Below are positions 63,580 through 64,000 of a stretch of 64,000 nucleotides of DNA, in pieces. The first letter of the stretch is position 1; each line of letters begins with the position of its first letter. Source of the stretch: Campylobacter curvus (GTDB taxonomy: Bacteria > Campylobacterota > Campylobacteria > Campylobacterales > Campylobacteraceae). The position numbers and the translations under genes are program-made. The DNA is taken from the NCBI RefSeq assembly GCF_013372125.1, contig NZ_CP053826.1:1240001-1304000 (forward strand). Reading direction: 5' to 3'. The notes under the pieces are model-generated. The model was not told where the DNA came from. It made no database searches and saw only the letters and a list, made by a program, of their open reading frames with translations.

Positions 63580-64000
63580 ATACAACATCGCCTTTGCGCG
63601 CCTTGATCAGCTGATGCCGTTCTTTCATGTGTCGATGGTCACGCTTTTTATCGGGCTTCAAGCTGGCCTTTGGCTGGTGGCGACTTATTTTATGAAAAGC
63701 AAGCTCAAAGACGCACTGAAATACCCGCTACTGATGCATATTTTAAGGCGCTTTGGTATCTGCATCGTGATCCTACTAGTCATCATCGCGCTCACAAGCA
63801 TGACGGTCGGTCACAGCGGAGGACTAATGAAGTCGGCAAATCCAATGGCAAAGGCGATACTGGCGACAAAATGGGCACTGGAGATATTTTTGGCGTTAAA
63901 TTTGGCCTATATGTTTTATCATTACAAAAAGGCGTTCAAAGCCTTCAAGGCGCATGAAATGCTAGAAATGCAAGAGAGCCTGATCGTCGTGATATATTAT
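63572..64000 (+). CDS. Integral membrane protein, cut by the window end
   Basis: An ATG at 63572, overlapping the alaS stop, opens a frame of 143 codons that runs off the window. It shows [40 protein letters not shown] and [18 protein letters not shown] as membrane helices with basic loops. I do not recognise the family. Translational coupling to alaS is likely; the function is unknown. Confidence 0.75.
   Translation, partial: MPEYNIAFARLDQLMPFFHVSMVTLFIGLQAGLWLVATYFMKSKLKDALKYPLLMHILRRFGICIVILLVIIALTSMTVGHSGGLMKSANPMAKAILATKWALEIFLALNLAYMFYHYKKAFKAFKAHEMLEMQESLIVVIYY

Noticed and set aside
63670-63957. 95-codon plus-strand frame near the window end
   Set aside because: Out of frame with the membrane protein that starts at the alaS stop; its composition is not protein-like.

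Overview
The window is about 64 kb of chromosome from a Campylobacter-like epsilonproteobacterium. The evidence is the AAATTT-rich intergenic sequence, AAGGAG ribosome binding sites, GG-N10-GC (sigma-54) flagellar promoters and gene neighbourhoods typical of the genus: flgB-flgC-fliE-PBP, hemH-Gfo/Idh-alaS, pepF-uvrD-truB-csrA-ispE-smpB and yajC-secD-secF. GC content looks to be in the mid-40s by eye, which fits the C. curvus/rectus/showae group better than C. jejuni. I did not compute it and cannot name the species.

Layout. Positions 1-2.1 kb hold the tail of a larger gene and a short array of orphan immunity-type genes: DUF4375/DMP19, SUFU and an Imm26-like gene. At least two of them are broken. 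From 2.4 to 12.2 kb are uvrB, a ZapB/ZapA-like pair, a pseudopilin, priA, ispG, a Sel1-repeat protein, dnaB and a comEC-like gene. From 12.2 to 21.4 kb are envelope and transport genes (F420-type oxidoreductase, YihY, PgbA-N protein, M23 peptidase, mgtE), a NUDIX hydrolase, a second Sel1 protein and ppk. From 21.5 to 25.1 kb a minus-strand operon carries an HDOD protein, a STAS/CheX-like protein, rpe and a DnaQ-type exonuclease. Next come rpmB, a K+ channel, argJ and a YdcH-family gene. From 28.3 to 43.2 kb thirteen minus-strand genes run nearly without gaps: yajC, secD, secF, DUF6394, leuS, lptE, a GGDEF gene, folC, mfd, DUF815, magIII-like, cysK and cysE. From 43.2 to 50.2 kb are lnt, DUF3861, metK, sstT, pepF and an SspB-like gene. 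From 50.2 to 58.3 kb are uvrD, truB, csrA, ispE, smpB, a TlpA-like lipoprotein, flgB, flgC, fliE and a class B PBP. From 58.3 to 64 kb are a sigma-54-preceded small gene, hemH, a Gfo/Idh/MocA protein, alaS and a truncated membrane protein.

The main non-coding signal is a family of short interspersed elements in the longer intergenic gaps. They are about 180-370 bp, carry no gene, and have ~25-bp imperfect terminal inverted repeats starting GGCTCTGTT and ending inward in ATTGAT. They are flanked by 8-bp A/T-rich direct repeats: perfect in three copies, 7/8 in a fourth, and apparent in a fifth whose right tip is lost. Seven copies or fragments are recognisable (called R1-R7 here). They behave like MITEs moved in trans, since no transposase lies in the window. 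Other points of interest are a sigma-54 promoter overlapping the hemH stop codon that predicts a new flagellar-regulon gene, an SspB-like protein in the same cluster as smpB, and decay of the immunity array. No rRNA, tRNA or CRISPR array was seen.
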